In this document: positions 17,173-25,903 of the stretch, in pieces
Numbering within the stretch: position 1 is the first letter of the stretch
How the letters are laid out: every line of letters starts with the position of its first letter
Source: Flavobacteriaceae bacterium MAR_2010_72
GTDB lineage: Bacteria; Bacteroidota; Bacteroidia; Flavobacteriales; Flavobacteriaceae
Direction: 5' to 3'
DNA: 64,000 nucleotides
Assembly: GCA_003550275.1 (NCBI GenBank)
Contig: QXCW01000002.1
Location: 124,001 to 188,000, forward strand
Position numbers and translations under genes: made by a program
The notes under the pieces: generated by a model
What the model saw: the letters and a program-made list of their open reading frames with translations, nothing else
Told to the model about the DNA's origin: nothing
The model's database searches: none

Positions 17173-20100
17173 TTAATAGTTTAAGTTAATTCCAAACACT
17201 ACAGATTTAGAACTTGGGTTGGTAAAATAGTCTAAACCTCTACCTACGCCATCTCCAAATTGGTTAACATCTGGATCAATTCCAGGGATATCAGTCCAGA
17301 TTACTAGATTTCTACCAGTAACAGAAAGTTGAATTGACTCAAAGCCAATTTTAGTTAGCCAATCGCCGTTTAGGCTATATGCTAGACTTAGTTCTCTTAA
17401 ACGCGTCCAGCTGGCATCAGAAACTGCAAATTCATTAATTACCGAACCGCCAAATCCACCTCCTAGACTTGTATACCAACTTTCATCTAAAAGTACTGGG
17501 CCTCCACCAAAATCTTGAATATTACCTCTTACTAACACTCCAGCTGGAATTGTATTGCCAGCATAATTGACAAGGTTTTGAGTAGGTGTTACTTCATTGC
17601 CGGTAACCGCATGTGTTCCGAAACCTTGCAGTACAAATCGCGTACGTTCTGCCATCTCATTACCTTGGCTAGTTTCAAATAAAGCATTTAATGAAAAGCC
17701 TTTATAATTGACTCTTAAGCCAGCTGCCCCACGCCAATCTGGATTAGGATCACCAAGAACTTTATCCCCAGAAGTATCTAATTGTGGGAATCCGTTAGCA
17801 TCTAAATCCAATGATCCGTCAGGATTGTGCAATGCAGCACTTCCTAGTAAAACCCCTAAAGGTTGTCCAACCACGGCGCTTGATTTTACTGAAGAACCTG
17901 GAGTAAAATCAACCGACGTAACTCCACCCAAAAATGTGACCTCACTTTTGTTAGTTGAGATATTACCATAAACACTCATGGATAAATCTTCCTTTTTAAG
18001 AAAAGCGTAGTCAAATTCAAACTCAAGTCCTTTATTTTCTAAAGTAGCAATATTCCCCAATAGGGTGTCAAATCCAGAGGAAGGGTTAAGGTCAACAGGT
18101 AAAAGCATGTCTCTAGTTTCATTAAAATAATAAGTTCCAGAAACCTTTACTCTATTTCTAAATAGCCTGAAATCTAATCCTACCTCATACTCTTTTTTCT
18201 TTTCAAATTCTAGATAAGGATTTCCTTGGTCATCATTTAATCGATAACCTCCTCCGAAGGCGGTTAGAGAAACTCCATCAGAATAGCTTGAATAGGTTGC
18301 AGTTTCATATCCTGTTTCCCAACCATGTGGGTCAGGTGCTAGTCCTACTTCACCATAGGCAAGACGTAATTTTGCAAATGATAATGCACTTTCACTATCT
18401 AGTTCTAGTAAATTACTCCAGTTAAAACCAAGTTCTGCACTAGGGTACGTAATTGATTTTGCACTTGAAGAAGCGTCTTCATAAGTTAAGCCAAGATTTA
18501 AATTGAGCAAATCTTTATATTCAAAATTAGACTGACCGTAGAACCTTACATTTCTAATACGTCGATTCCGCTCTAATTCATTAACATTTCCTGCAATAGA
18601 AGGGTTTTTAAGTCTACTATTGTATAGGAAGTCTAAAGCTTCAACATAAATTTGTTTGCGTTTCCTATCATTTATAGCACTTCCTAAAGTGAATTTAGCC
18701 GAAATATCTTCTGTTAACTGAAAATTTAGAAGAGAGATGAAATCTGCAGAAATTTCAGAGTTATTATAGATCTCATTTTCGTAACGCCCTGCATTTGCAC
18801 CATCAGCTGAGAACATCGGGAAAAAGTAGGTCCTGTCATCATTAAAATTATCTAATCCAGCCCTAACTACAAAGTTTAGCCATGGTGTTGCTTTGATATT
18901 AAAATCTAAAGACCCAATGAAACGATCAACTTTAGTATCGCTTGTTTGTTCATACAAGGTCCATAAAGGGTTATTGTAGGTTGGATTTGCTGTATTTCCT
19001 AAATAACGTCTATAGCTACGATGTCTTAAAGGCGTTGGGTTTCCATTATTGTCATAATAAGTTCCAATATAATCGCTAATATCAAAATCGGGTGGATTTC
19101 TTAAGAGACCAAGATATATACCTGCTGTATTGGACCCTTGTTGAATTCGGTTTGATTTACTATTAGTATATGTTATTTTAGCTGAAGAATTTAACCAATC
19201 ATTAAATTTATAGGTATTTCCAAAAGTAAGTGTGTTTTTTATGTAATCACTATTTCTCATAATACCTTTTTGATTTAAATGAGAGGTACTAAAATAGAAT
19301 GTGGCTTTTTCCGTGCCTCCAGATAAATTTAACTTAAGGTCTTCGGCAATACCATCTGTAAATATTTGATCAAAATTACTTTGTGTAAAAACCTCTGTAG
19401 AATTTTTCCCTCCACTTGAAATAGGATAGTAAATTGTACCATCAGCTGCTTCAAAATATTGGCCAGTGGTAACTACTACATCATCAGCACCTGACCTGTT
19501 AGCTATTCGATCTCCCCATGAGTTTGCACTGGTAGGGCTATAATTACCACCCGAGCCTTGGCCATATCCAGTTTGTAAAGGGTGCTTTCTATTAATTTGA
19601 TCAATGGAAATGGAAGAATTTAAAGAAATTCTTAATTTGCCTTCTTTTCCCCTTTTGGTAGTTATTACAATTACACCTCCCAAAGCTCTTGAACCATACA
19701 ATGCTCCTGCAGAAGCTCCTTTGTAAATTTGAATGGTTTCAATGTCATCTGGGTTAATGTCATTTAATCTAGACTGTTGAGATATACCACCATCTTGATC
19801 ACTCCCAAACCCTTCCAGATTGCTATTGTTTAAAGGTATACCATCAACAACAATTAAAGGTGAACTTCCATTAATGGAGCTTACTCCTCTAATTTGAATG
19901 GTAGAACCTGCACCTGGATCGGCGCTTGTTCCAGTAATAGTTAAACCGGAAGCTTTCCCAGCCAAACTATTAATAAGTGTTGGTTCTTTAGATTTAGAGA
20001 CATCTTTAGCACTTATTACAGAATAGGTAGAAGCTACAGCATCCCTATTTTCTTTAAACCCTAATACCGAGATAACCACCTCGTTTAAACTTTCTGCATC

Positions 20101-20388
20101 ATCAGCTAGGGTAGCATTAATGACCGATTGTGTTCCAACTGTAATTTCAACAGTTTTAAAGCCAACATAGCTTATCACAAGAACATCACTATTTGCCTGA
20201 ATGTTAAGGCTATAGTTTCCATCGAAATCAGTAGAGGTTCCGTTGGATGTTCCTTTTACAACTACAGATGCGCCAGCAAGTGGAACTCCGTTATTGTCCG
20301 TAACTGTACCTGTAATAGTGCGCTGCGCATAAGTAAATGCACAGAACAAGGTCATTACAAATACTGAAAAAAGTAATTTTTTGTTCAT
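17173..20388 (-). CDS. SusC/RagA family TonB-linked outer-membrane protein
   Basis: 1071-residue TonB-dependent channel. Signal peptide (MNKKLLFSVFVMTLFCAFTYAQ), an N-terminal carboxypeptidase-like barrel (ITGTVTDNNGVPLAGASVVVKGTSNGTSTDFDG, about 24-100), the plug with the SusC hallmark IQIRGVSSINGSSPLIVVDGIPL (about 165-190) and a 22-strand barrel ending in an aromatic C-terminus (VVFGINLNY). It imports the ligand captured by the SusD encoded 3 bp downstream. The gene is second in the operon, 18 bp after the M14 carboxypeptidase gene. It has no secretin-like signalling domain, so control is not through an ECF sigma but probably through the upstream MocR-type operators. Confidence 0.96.
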   Translation of the reverse strand: MNKKLLFSVFVMTLFCAFTYAQRTITGTVTDNNGVPLAGASVVVKGTSNGTSTDFDGNYSLNIQANSDVLVISYVGFKTVEITVGTQSVINATLADDAESLNEVVISVLGFKENRDAVASTYSVISAKDVSKSKEPTLINSLAGKASGLTITGTSADPGAGSTIQIRGVSSINGSSPLIVVDGIPLNNSNLEGFGSDQDGGISQQSRLNDINPDDIETIQIYKGASAGALYGSRALGGVIVITTKRGKEGKLRISLNSSISIDQINRKHPLQTGYGQGSGGNYSPTSANSWGDRIANRSGADDVVVTTGQYFEAADGTIYYPISSGGKNSTEVFTQSNFDQIFTDGIAEDLKLNLSGGTEKATFYFSTSHLNQKGIMRNSDYIKNTLTFGNTYKFNDWLNSSAKITYTNSKSNRIQQGSNTAGIYLGLLRNPPDFDISDYIGTYYDNNGNPTPLRHRSYRRYLGNTANPTYNNPLWTLYEQTSDTKVDRFIGSLDFNIKATPWLNFVVRAGLDNFNDDRTYFFPMFSADGANAGRYENEIYNNSEISADFISLLNFQLTEDISAKFTLGSAINDRKRKQIYVEALDFLYNSRLKNPSIAGNVNELERNRRIRNVRFYGQSNFEYKDLLNLNLGLTYEDASSSAKSITYPSAELGFNWSNLLELDSESALSFAKLRLAYGEVGLAPDPHGWETGYETATYSSYSDGVSLTAFGGGYRLNDDQGNPYLEFEKKKEYEVGLDFRLFRNRVKVSGTYYFNETRDMLLPVDLNPSSGFDTLLGNIATLENKGLEFEFDYAFLKKEDLSMSVYGNISTNKSEVTFLGGVTSVDFTPGSSVKSSAVVGQPLGVLLGSAALHNPDGSLDLDANGFPQLDTSGDKVLGDPNPDWRGAAGLRVNYKGFSLNALFETSQGNEMAERTRFVLQGFGTHAVTGNEVTPTQNLVNYAGNTIPAGVLVRGNIQDFGGGPVLLDESWYTSLGGGFGGSVINEFAVSDASWTRLRELSLAYSLNGDWLTKIGFESIQLSVTGRNLVIWTDIPGIDPDVNQFGDGVGRGLDYFTNPSSKSVVFGINLNY

Positions 20389-20406
20389 ACGTTTTAAGAT
20401 TAATTA

Positions 20407-21636
20407 TTATTTGGTTAGTATTATTTTCATCATTTCTTCGGCAGATACTTTACCGAAAATTTGTATATCTTCTTTTGGAGTATGGTCTCCGATTTCATAG
20501 GTTATCCCTACGGCATTGTGACCATTTAGCATCCACCCTTTTGAGGTTGGTTTATCACTATTAGCTGAAGCTTCGTTGACCTTATAATTGGGGATGTTAG
20601 ACTCTAATGCTGTAAACCAGTTTTCTATGAAATTTGGCATAGTAGTATTCGCCCGATCCTCATTTGTGTAAAATATATCATACCATGTTGAATGGAAATC
20701 TAGCCCAAGTATAAGTTTGGATTTATTTCTTTTTAATGTACGCTCTATATAACTTACTGCTTGTTGGATTTCAGGTTGATTATAAACAGACCAATCTCTA
20801 TTGGTGTCAACACCTCCAGAATTATGTCGCCAATGACCTAAGTCTACCCCATCAGGGTTCATAATTGGAAAGGCGATAATATGATATTTAGCCAAAAATT
20901 GATCTGACACTTCTGAACCATTTAGTATGGTTTCCAAAAAACTTTGAAAGGCATAATATCCTGTTACTTCAGGGGGATGTTGCCGAGTTAATAGAACAAT
21001 AAGGTCTTTTTCTTTAGAGAGGCCTTTGTAAATACTAAGCACAGGTAAATCTCTGTTTAAAGGCGTTTTGCCAGCGCTACCAATCGTTACAACATCTTTA
21101 TTTGCTATAGCAAGTGTTGAATACCATTTTTTCACATCTGAAGCCGATTGAATTTCTTGAGCAGCAATAGTTTGTGGTGAATTGGTTAAAAGTAGTTTAA
21201 TAGTTACAATACTATCATTTTTAAATATGTTACTCGAATCCAAAACAGTCCAATTGTTATTAGCCTCTATTTTTGGAATATATCTATGTTTAAAACCTTT
21301 AGGGTATTTAAATGTAAAATAGAAGGGTTTAGGTTGCTTTGCCCAAGATTTAAATGCATAATATGGGCTATTGTTAATTGGTGTATTTTCTGGAGTAATC
21401 AATACGAGAGCAGTACTGTCATTGATTTTTTCAAACCCATTAAGGCGAGCACCATGAAATTCATTCGATGCAAAAACGCCCACATCAACAAGCTCATAGG
21501 TCTTTTTTTCTTGGTAGTTTATTGGCTTTGAGGTAGTGTCTACAGGTGTTTTAAAAACAACTGATTTTGGAGCAGAACAGTTTACTACCGCTATAAAGCT
21601 AAATAAACAACATAGTTTCGGCCCCAATCCTTGCAT
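20407..21636 (-). CDS. M14 family zinc carboxypeptidase, lipoprotein
   Basis: 409 residues with a lipoprotein signal (FIAVVNC, Cys20). Zinc site HPPE (His220, Glu223) and the distal ligand His315 in GLDFHSTW. The segment MNPDGVDLGHWRHNSGGVDTNRDW (259-282) is typical of M14 carboxypeptidases of this group, and Glu381 in TYEIGDHTP is the catalytic base. It would remove C-terminal residues from peptides, or cut amide-linked side chains, outside the cytoplasm. It is the first gene of the operon feeding SusC, SusD, the DAPDH-like enzyme and the amidohydrolase, and has a pair of CATACCAAT repeats in its promoter. The order protease-SusC-SusD points to a peptide or N-acyl amino-acid substrate. Confidence 0.9.
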   Translation of the reverse strand: MQGLGPKLCCLFSFIAVVNCSAPKSVVFKTPVDTTSKPINYQEKKTYELVDVGVFASNEFHGARLNGFEKINDSTALVLITPENTPINNSPYYAFKSWAKQPKPFYFTFKYPKGFKHRYIPKIEANNNWTVLDSSNIFKNDSIVTIKLLLTNSPQTIAAQEIQSASDVKKWYSTLAIANKDVVTIGSAGKTPLNRDLPVLSIYKGLSKEKDLIVLLTRQHPPEVTGYYAFQSFLETILNGSEVSDQFLAKYHIIAFPIMNPDGVDLGHWRHNSGGVDTNRDWSVYNQPEIQQAVSYIERTLKRNKSKLILGLDFHSTWYDIFYTNEDRANTTMPNFIENWFTALESNIPNYKVNEASANSDKPTSKGWMLNGHNAVGITYEIGDHTPKEDIQIFGKVSAEEMMKIILTK

Positions 21637-21657
21637 TATCTACGACTTTTAGTAGCT

Positions 21658-21721
21658 TAAATGTAATTGAATATCACCTTAAATTGAGCATACCAATCTT
21701 GTAAAAAGATAGCATACCAAT
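21658..21721 (-). promoter_or_regulatory. Activator-type promoter with two CATACCAAT repeats (M14-susCD operon)
   Basis: Read leftward: ATTGGTATG at 21721-21713 and again at 21697-21689 (start-to-start 24 bp), then exactly 23 bp, then TACATTTA (21665-21658), a near match to the -7 box TAnnTTTG. No TTTG is present at the -33 position (bases read CTCA). Same layout as at 24323-24385. Probable binding site of the MocR regulator encoded at 24388-25866. Confidence 0.65.
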
Positions 21722-21739
21722 TTAAAGAAGTAATCATTT

Positions 21740-22798
21740 TTATTTAAGAATACCTAAATGTAATATACGACCTCCAGACATATTAGCTGGATTTGTACTC
21801 TTACCAATAACAATACCATCTTCTGGGGCTAAATACGTATCAATAATTTCACCAAAGGCATTTTTTAAAATCCCAATCACACCTCCTTTTTTAATATGCT
21901 GGTTTAGGTTTACTGGAACCTCAAGAAAACCACCTTTATTGGTATATATCCAATAGGATTTTTTGCAATAAACAGGTTGCATTTGTTCTGAAGATATTAC
22001 TTCATTATACATTTTTAACCAGTTGAGTGTATTGAAAATCCCCTTGACACCACGTGAGATTAAATCTGATTGATAGACTTGAGGATTTCCATATTCAATA
22101 GTAATACTTGGTATGCCAAGAGCTGAAGCTTCCGCTCGCAAGGTTTCAGTAGCAGATGAGCTTGTTCCAAATGATGGCTTTCCTTTACTGTGCAATATAA
22201 TATCTGGTTTCTGTAATTCAGCTAATTTTAAAAGGGTGTCATTGGAGGCGTCTGCTCTTGCATAAAATGAGTTTATTCTACCAAAGCTGGCTGTATGTAG
22301 ATCTAAATGGACATCAAACACAGGCAAAATACGCTCCTTTATTTTGTGAGCATACTGTTCACTCTCACTACCATTCGATTTGCCAGGAAAACTTCTGTTT
22401 ATATCTTCATCGTCTATAAATTTACGCTGGTTGAGTTCTACAGATAGGGTATTGATTCCGGGAATTGCAATAACCCGTCCTTTTAAACGACTAGGGTCAA
22501 GAGATGCTGCCAATTCATGAATAATTGGTATGCCATTCAATTCATTGCCATGAATAGCTGCTGTAATACCAAGAGTAGGACCAACTTCTTTACCTTGAAC
22601 AACAATCACGGGCACTAAAATAGGTTGCCCAAATGTATTGGTTCCCATATTGAGCCAATAATGACTAACACCAAAAGGTGTTGATGATAATTCGTTTAAG
22701 TTGTTTAATTCTGAAACTATTTTTTGCTGGCCCAAAACATTAGATTGAAACACAACCATAACAATTAAACTGAATAAAGATGCGGAAAAAGGTTTCAT
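21740..22798 (-). CDS. Succinylglutamate desuccinylase/aspartoacylase family protein (M14-like), exported
   Basis: 352 residues with a signal peptide (MKPFSASLFSLIVMVVFQSNVLGQ). The zinc motif is HGNE (His83, Glu86) with the third ligand His168 in FDVHLDLHTA, followed by ITIEYG near residue 245 for the catalytic Glu. The family hydrolyses N-acyl amino acids such as N-acetylaspartate or N-succinylglutamate. This member is secreted, unlike cytoplasmic AspA/AstE. The C-terminal part (VNLNQHIKKGGVIGILKNAFGEIIDTYLAPEDGIVIG) is the biotin-lipoyl-like extension common in this group. It lies 9 bp downstream of the SLC13 carrier gene and forms a two-gene operon with it, suggesting that the released acid is taken up by that carrier. 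Confidence 0.87.
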   Translation of the reverse strand: MKPFSASLFSLIVMVVFQSNVLGQQKIVSELNNLNELSSTPFGVSHYWLNMGTNTFGQPILVPVIVVQGKEVGPTLGITAAIHGNELNGIPIIHELAASLDPSRLKGRVIAIPGINTLSVELNQRKFIDDEDINRSFPGKSNGSESEQYAHKIKERILPVFDVHLDLHTASFGRINSFYARADASNDTLLKLAELQKPDIILHSKGKPSFGTSSSATETLRAEASALGIPSITIEYGNPQVYQSDLISRGVKGIFNTLNWLKMYNEVISSEQMQPVYCKKSYWIYTNKGGFLEVPVNLNQHIKKGGVIGILKNAFGEIIDTYLAPEDGIVIGKSTNPANMSGGRILHLGILK

Positions 22799-22807
22799 TT
22801 TTTTGAT

Positions 22808-24286
22808 TTAAATTGATAAAACGGGTAATACATAAACATACATAAGTATAGTCAATAAAATGACACAAAGCAGATTCAGACCAAAACCACATTTGGCCAT
22901 TTCTGAAATGGTCACACGGTTACTTCCAAAAATCACTGCATTGGTTCCTGTTCCAGATGGTAGCATAAATGAAAAGGAGCAGGCAAATGTTGCAGGAATC
23001 ATTATGAGTATGGGGTTTATACTTCCCGCAATTGCCATTGCTGCCAAAACAGGCAAAAATATATTGGCTGTTGCCGTGTTGCTGTTAATTTCTGTTATAA
23101 AGATCATCAATGAGATAACAATTATCAATATTAAAATCATGGGGTAATCACTTATAAAACTCATTCTCGAACCTAAAAACTCTGCTAGTCCAGTATGATT
23201 AAATGAGTCTGCAATAGCATATCCGCCTCCAACAATCATGACTACGCCCCAAGGAACCTTTGCCGCCGAATCCCAATCTAAAAGTCGTTTTGGTGCTAGA
23301 GGTTTTGAACTACCTGATGGTATAGAGAATAAAAGCAAAGCTGTAATTATGGCAACTGTTGAATCATGAACATAATCTTTTATTCCTAAAAGAGAAGACC
23401 AACCTGGAATTACAAAACCATCCAAAACTATATCCCGTCTAAAAATCCATCCGAGGGCTGTAAAGAGGAAAATTATAAATACTCTTTTTTCCATAATTGA
23501 TAATTTTCCAATAGCTTTAATTTCTTGATTGATAATTTCTCTACTACCTGCAAAATTGCCACAAATTCTAAAATATTTTATGAGATAAAACCAAACAATT
23601 GGTAAAATGATAATGACAATAGGTGTGCCTAATTTCATCCATTGTAAAAAATCAATTTCAGGATATGAAGGGAATGCTTTTGCAAAAACACCAGCGAATA
23701 CCATATTAGGAGGTGTACCAATTAAACTTCCTGTACCACCTACACTTGCCGCATAGGCAATGGCCAACATAAGTGCCAAACCAAATTTAGGGTTTCGTTT
23801 GTTGCCTTCTTCCTCTTCTTCTTTATCTACAATTGCAAGTGCGATAGGAAGCATTAGGAGCACAACTGCAACATTGGCAATCCACATTGACAGGAATGCA
23901 GTAGCAATCATAAAGCTTAAAATAATTCGTCTTCTACTGGTTCCAAGTTTGCTTATAATGTATAGTGCGACGCGTTTATGCAATCCACTTAATTCAATAG
24001 ATTTAGCCAGAAAGAAACCACCTAATAACATCAGGACATAATTGTGGCCGTAGTTTTCTGTAGTTGTTTCGGCATCCAAAATACCTAAAAGTGGGAAAAG
24101 CGCAATTGGAACAAATGCAGTTGCATAAATCGGGATACATTCTGTAACCCACCAGATGGCCATTAAAAGTGCAACACCTAACGCGCTTAATGCTTCTGGT
24201 TGCATTCCAGAAGGCGGAGGCATACTAATTGAAATGGCAAGTATGAGGATGCCTACCCAGAATCCTATGGTTTTGGATCTATCCAT
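22808..24286 (-). CDS. SLC13 (DASS) family sodium:dicarboxylate-type carrier
   Basis: 492-residue inner-membrane carrier with about 11-12 hydrophobic segments. Family marks: WWVTECIPIYATAFVPIALFPLLGI, the first SNT-like region VGGTGSLIGTPPN (about 184-196) and the second EINSNTATANIFLPVLAAMA (about 400-420). DASS proteins import di- or tricarboxylates, sulfate or N-acetylaspartate with sodium. Divergent from the MocR gene and followed by the exported aspartoacylase-like gene, it probably takes up a dicarboxylic amino-acid product; the exact substrate is open. Its promoter carries the CATACCAAT pair. Confidence 0.92.
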   Translation of the reverse strand: MDRSKTIGFWVGILILAISISMPPPSGMQPEALSALGVALLMAIWWVTECIPIYATAFVPIALFPLLGILDAETTTENYGHNYVLMLLGGFFLAKSIELSGLHKRVALYIISKLGTSRRRIILSFMIATAFLSMWIANVAVVLLMLPIALAIVDKEEEEEGNKRNPKFGLALMLAIAYAASVGGTGSLIGTPPNMVFAGVFAKAFPSYPEIDFLQWMKLGTPIVIIILPIVWFYLIKYFRICGNFAGSREIINQEIKAIGKLSIMEKRVFIIFLFTALGWIFRRDIVLDGFVIPGWSSLLGIKDYVHDSTVAIITALLLFSIPSGSSKPLAPKRLLDWDSAAKVPWGVVMIVGGGYAIADSFNHTGLAEFLGSRMSFISDYPMILILIIVISLMIFITEINSNTATANIFLPVLAAMAIAGSINPILIMIPATFACSFSFMLPSGTGTNAVIFGSNRVTISEMAKCGFGLNLLCVILLTILMYVYVLPVLSI

Positions 24287-24322
24287 GATTAACTATTTTA
24301 GTTCTAAAAAACCTTTAAGTAA

Positions 24323-24385
24323 TAAAACTAACTTATAAATGCCCTATATTGCACATACCAATTTTAAATTTATAACCATACCAAT
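24323..24385 (-). promoter_or_regulatory. Activator-type promoter with two CATACCAAT repeats (SLC13/mocR divergent region)
   Basis: Read leftward: ATTGGTATG at 24385-24377 and 24362-24354 (start-to-start 23 bp), then exactly 23 bp, then TAGTTTTA (24330-24323) as a -7 box for the SLC13 gene; the -33 position reads TGCA. Read rightward, the same repeats sit directly in front of the MocR start codon (24388), so bound regulator could also control its own gene. Confidence 0.68.
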
Positions 24386-24387
24386 TT

Positions 24388-25866
24388 TTGCATTTCAATA
24401 TTAAAAACATATTAATAAGTCATGGGCTTAAGGATAAGGATCAGTATAAGAATATATACATTAACTTATATGAAGCATTAAAGAATGCAATTATTGAAAA
24501 GGCTTTATTAAAGGATAGTAAATTACCGCCATCTAGAATTTTAGCAAAAGATTTAGATATTTCCAGAAGTACGGTTCTAAAGGCTTATGATCTTTTAATG
24601 CTAGAAAAATACATTAAGTCGATACCAGGCTCTGGTCATTTTATTTCTTGGACTAATATTGAAAGGAAAGCAAGTCATTTAAAAATAGAAATGGCTGAAG
24701 GTAAATACCCCAAAATTTCAAAGCTGGGGAAATCATTTAAAAAAAACATTCATATTTTTCAAAATAGTAGTAGTGGTGTTGCGTTTAGACCTGGCCTTCC
24801 TCCTTTGGATATATTTCCCGTTCAACAATGGAAAAATCTTTCAAACGACTATTGGAAAACAGTACAACCTTCACAGTTGTCTTATGGTAACACTTTAGGC
24901 TTAAACGAACTGCGAAAAAACATTGCCAATTATTTAAAGATATATCGTAACATAAATTGTAGCTACGAACAAGTTGTTATTACTACGGGCTCCTTACATT
25001 CACTCTACCTAATTGGGAGTACATTAATTGACACCGATGATGGAGTTGTAATTGAGGACCCTACGTACCCACGTGCTTACAATTTGTTCAAAAGTTTAAA
25101 AGCAAAAGTGCATTCAATCCCAGTCGATAATGATGGAATTATTGTTGATGAAATTAAAGACCATAAGGTAAAATTGGCCTATACTACACCTTCAAATCAA
25201 TATCCTTCTGGAGTGAAAATGAGTGTAGATAGAAGGCTAGCATTGTTAAATTGGGCGTCTAAAAAAGGCGTATTGATTGTTGAGGACGACTATGATCACG
25301 AATTTAGTAACTGGGAAAACCCTTTGCCTTCAATATATAGTTTGGACATACAGCAACGCGTAGTGTATTTAGGAACGTTTAATAAATTATTACATCCTTC
25401 ACTTCGCATAGGTTATATGATTCTGCCAGATTATTTAATTGATACTGTTAAAGCGTTGTATGCGCAATCCAGTCGCTTTGTACCAACTTCTACCCAACAA
25501 ACTTTAAGTTCTTTTATAGAGAAGGATTATTTAAATAAACATTTAAGACGTGTTATTGAAGTTTCTATTGAAAGAAAAAAAGTATTTATGGATTCTTTTA
25601 ATTTAAACTTTGATGGAGAAATTTGTTTAGATTCAAGTCATACGGGCTTACATCTTATTGGGAGTTTTAAAGCTGAAATTGATGATTTCACATTGAGTAA
25701 ACACTTGGTTAAACATGGCATTATAACGCATCCATATAGTAACTATTTTACAAAAGGGAGAAAGAAAAGTGGACTGGTTTTAGGGTATTGTTCAATTAAC
25801 AGTAAACTCATTAAAGAACAGGTCAATAAAATGAGTGAAGCTTATATGAAATTTGAGAATAATTAA
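24388..25866 (+). CDS. MocR-type transcriptional regulator (GntR HTH fused to aminotransferase fold)
   Basis: 492 residues. N-terminal GntR winged helix (about 25-90; KLPPSRILAKDLDISRSTVLKAYDLLMLEKYIKSIPGSGHFI), then a fold-type I aminotransferase domain binding PLP through Lys333 (GTFNK), with DPTYPRAY, TPSNQYPSG and EDDYDHEF as further family marks. Such regulators sense an amino compound through PLP and usually bind direct repeats about two helical turns apart. Only a TTG (24388) is available as start; no in-frame ATG lies before the HTH. Divergent from the SLC13 operon and 37 bp before a second SLC13 gene. The CATACCAAT repeats at two promoters are its likely operators. Confidence 0.9.
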   Translation: MHFNIKNILISHGLKDKDQYKNIYINLYEALKNAIIEKALLKDSKLPPSRILAKDLDISRSTVLKAYDLLMLEKYIKSIPGSGHFISWTNIERKASHLKIEMAEGKYPKISKLGKSFKKNIHIFQNSSSGVAFRPGLPPLDIFPVQQWKNLSNDYWKTVQPSQLSYGNTLGLNELRKNIANYLKIYRNINCSYEQVVITTGSLHSLYLIGSTLIDTDDGVVIEDPTYPRAYNLFKSLKAKVHSIPVDNDGIIVDEIKDHKVKLAYTTPSNQYPSGVKMSVDRRLALLNWASKKGVLIVEDDYDHEFSNWENPLPSIYSLDIQQRVVYLGTFNKLLHPSLRIGYMILPDYLIDTVKALYAQSSRFVPTSTQQTLSSFIEKDYLNKHLRRVIEVSIERKKVFMDSFNLNFDGEICLDSSHTGLHLIGSFKAEIDDFTLSKHLVKHGIITHPYSNYFTKGRKKSGLVLGYCSINSKLIKEQVNKMSEAYMKFENN

Positions 25867-25903
25867 ATGTTTATTTTTACTCAATGGCTAGACTACATCT
25901 ATT

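Noticed and set aside
22524-22532. Another ATTGGTATG copy, inside the aspartoacylase-like gene
   Set aside because: It is single, unpaired and encodes Gly-Ile-Pro-Ile in a conserved stretch; there is no -7 box at the operator spacing.
17173-24286. Reading the SusCD region as a polysaccharide utilisation locus
   Set aside because: No glycoside hydrolase, polysaccharide lyase, sulfatase or hybrid two-component sensor is present; all neighbours act on amide/peptide bonds or acids.
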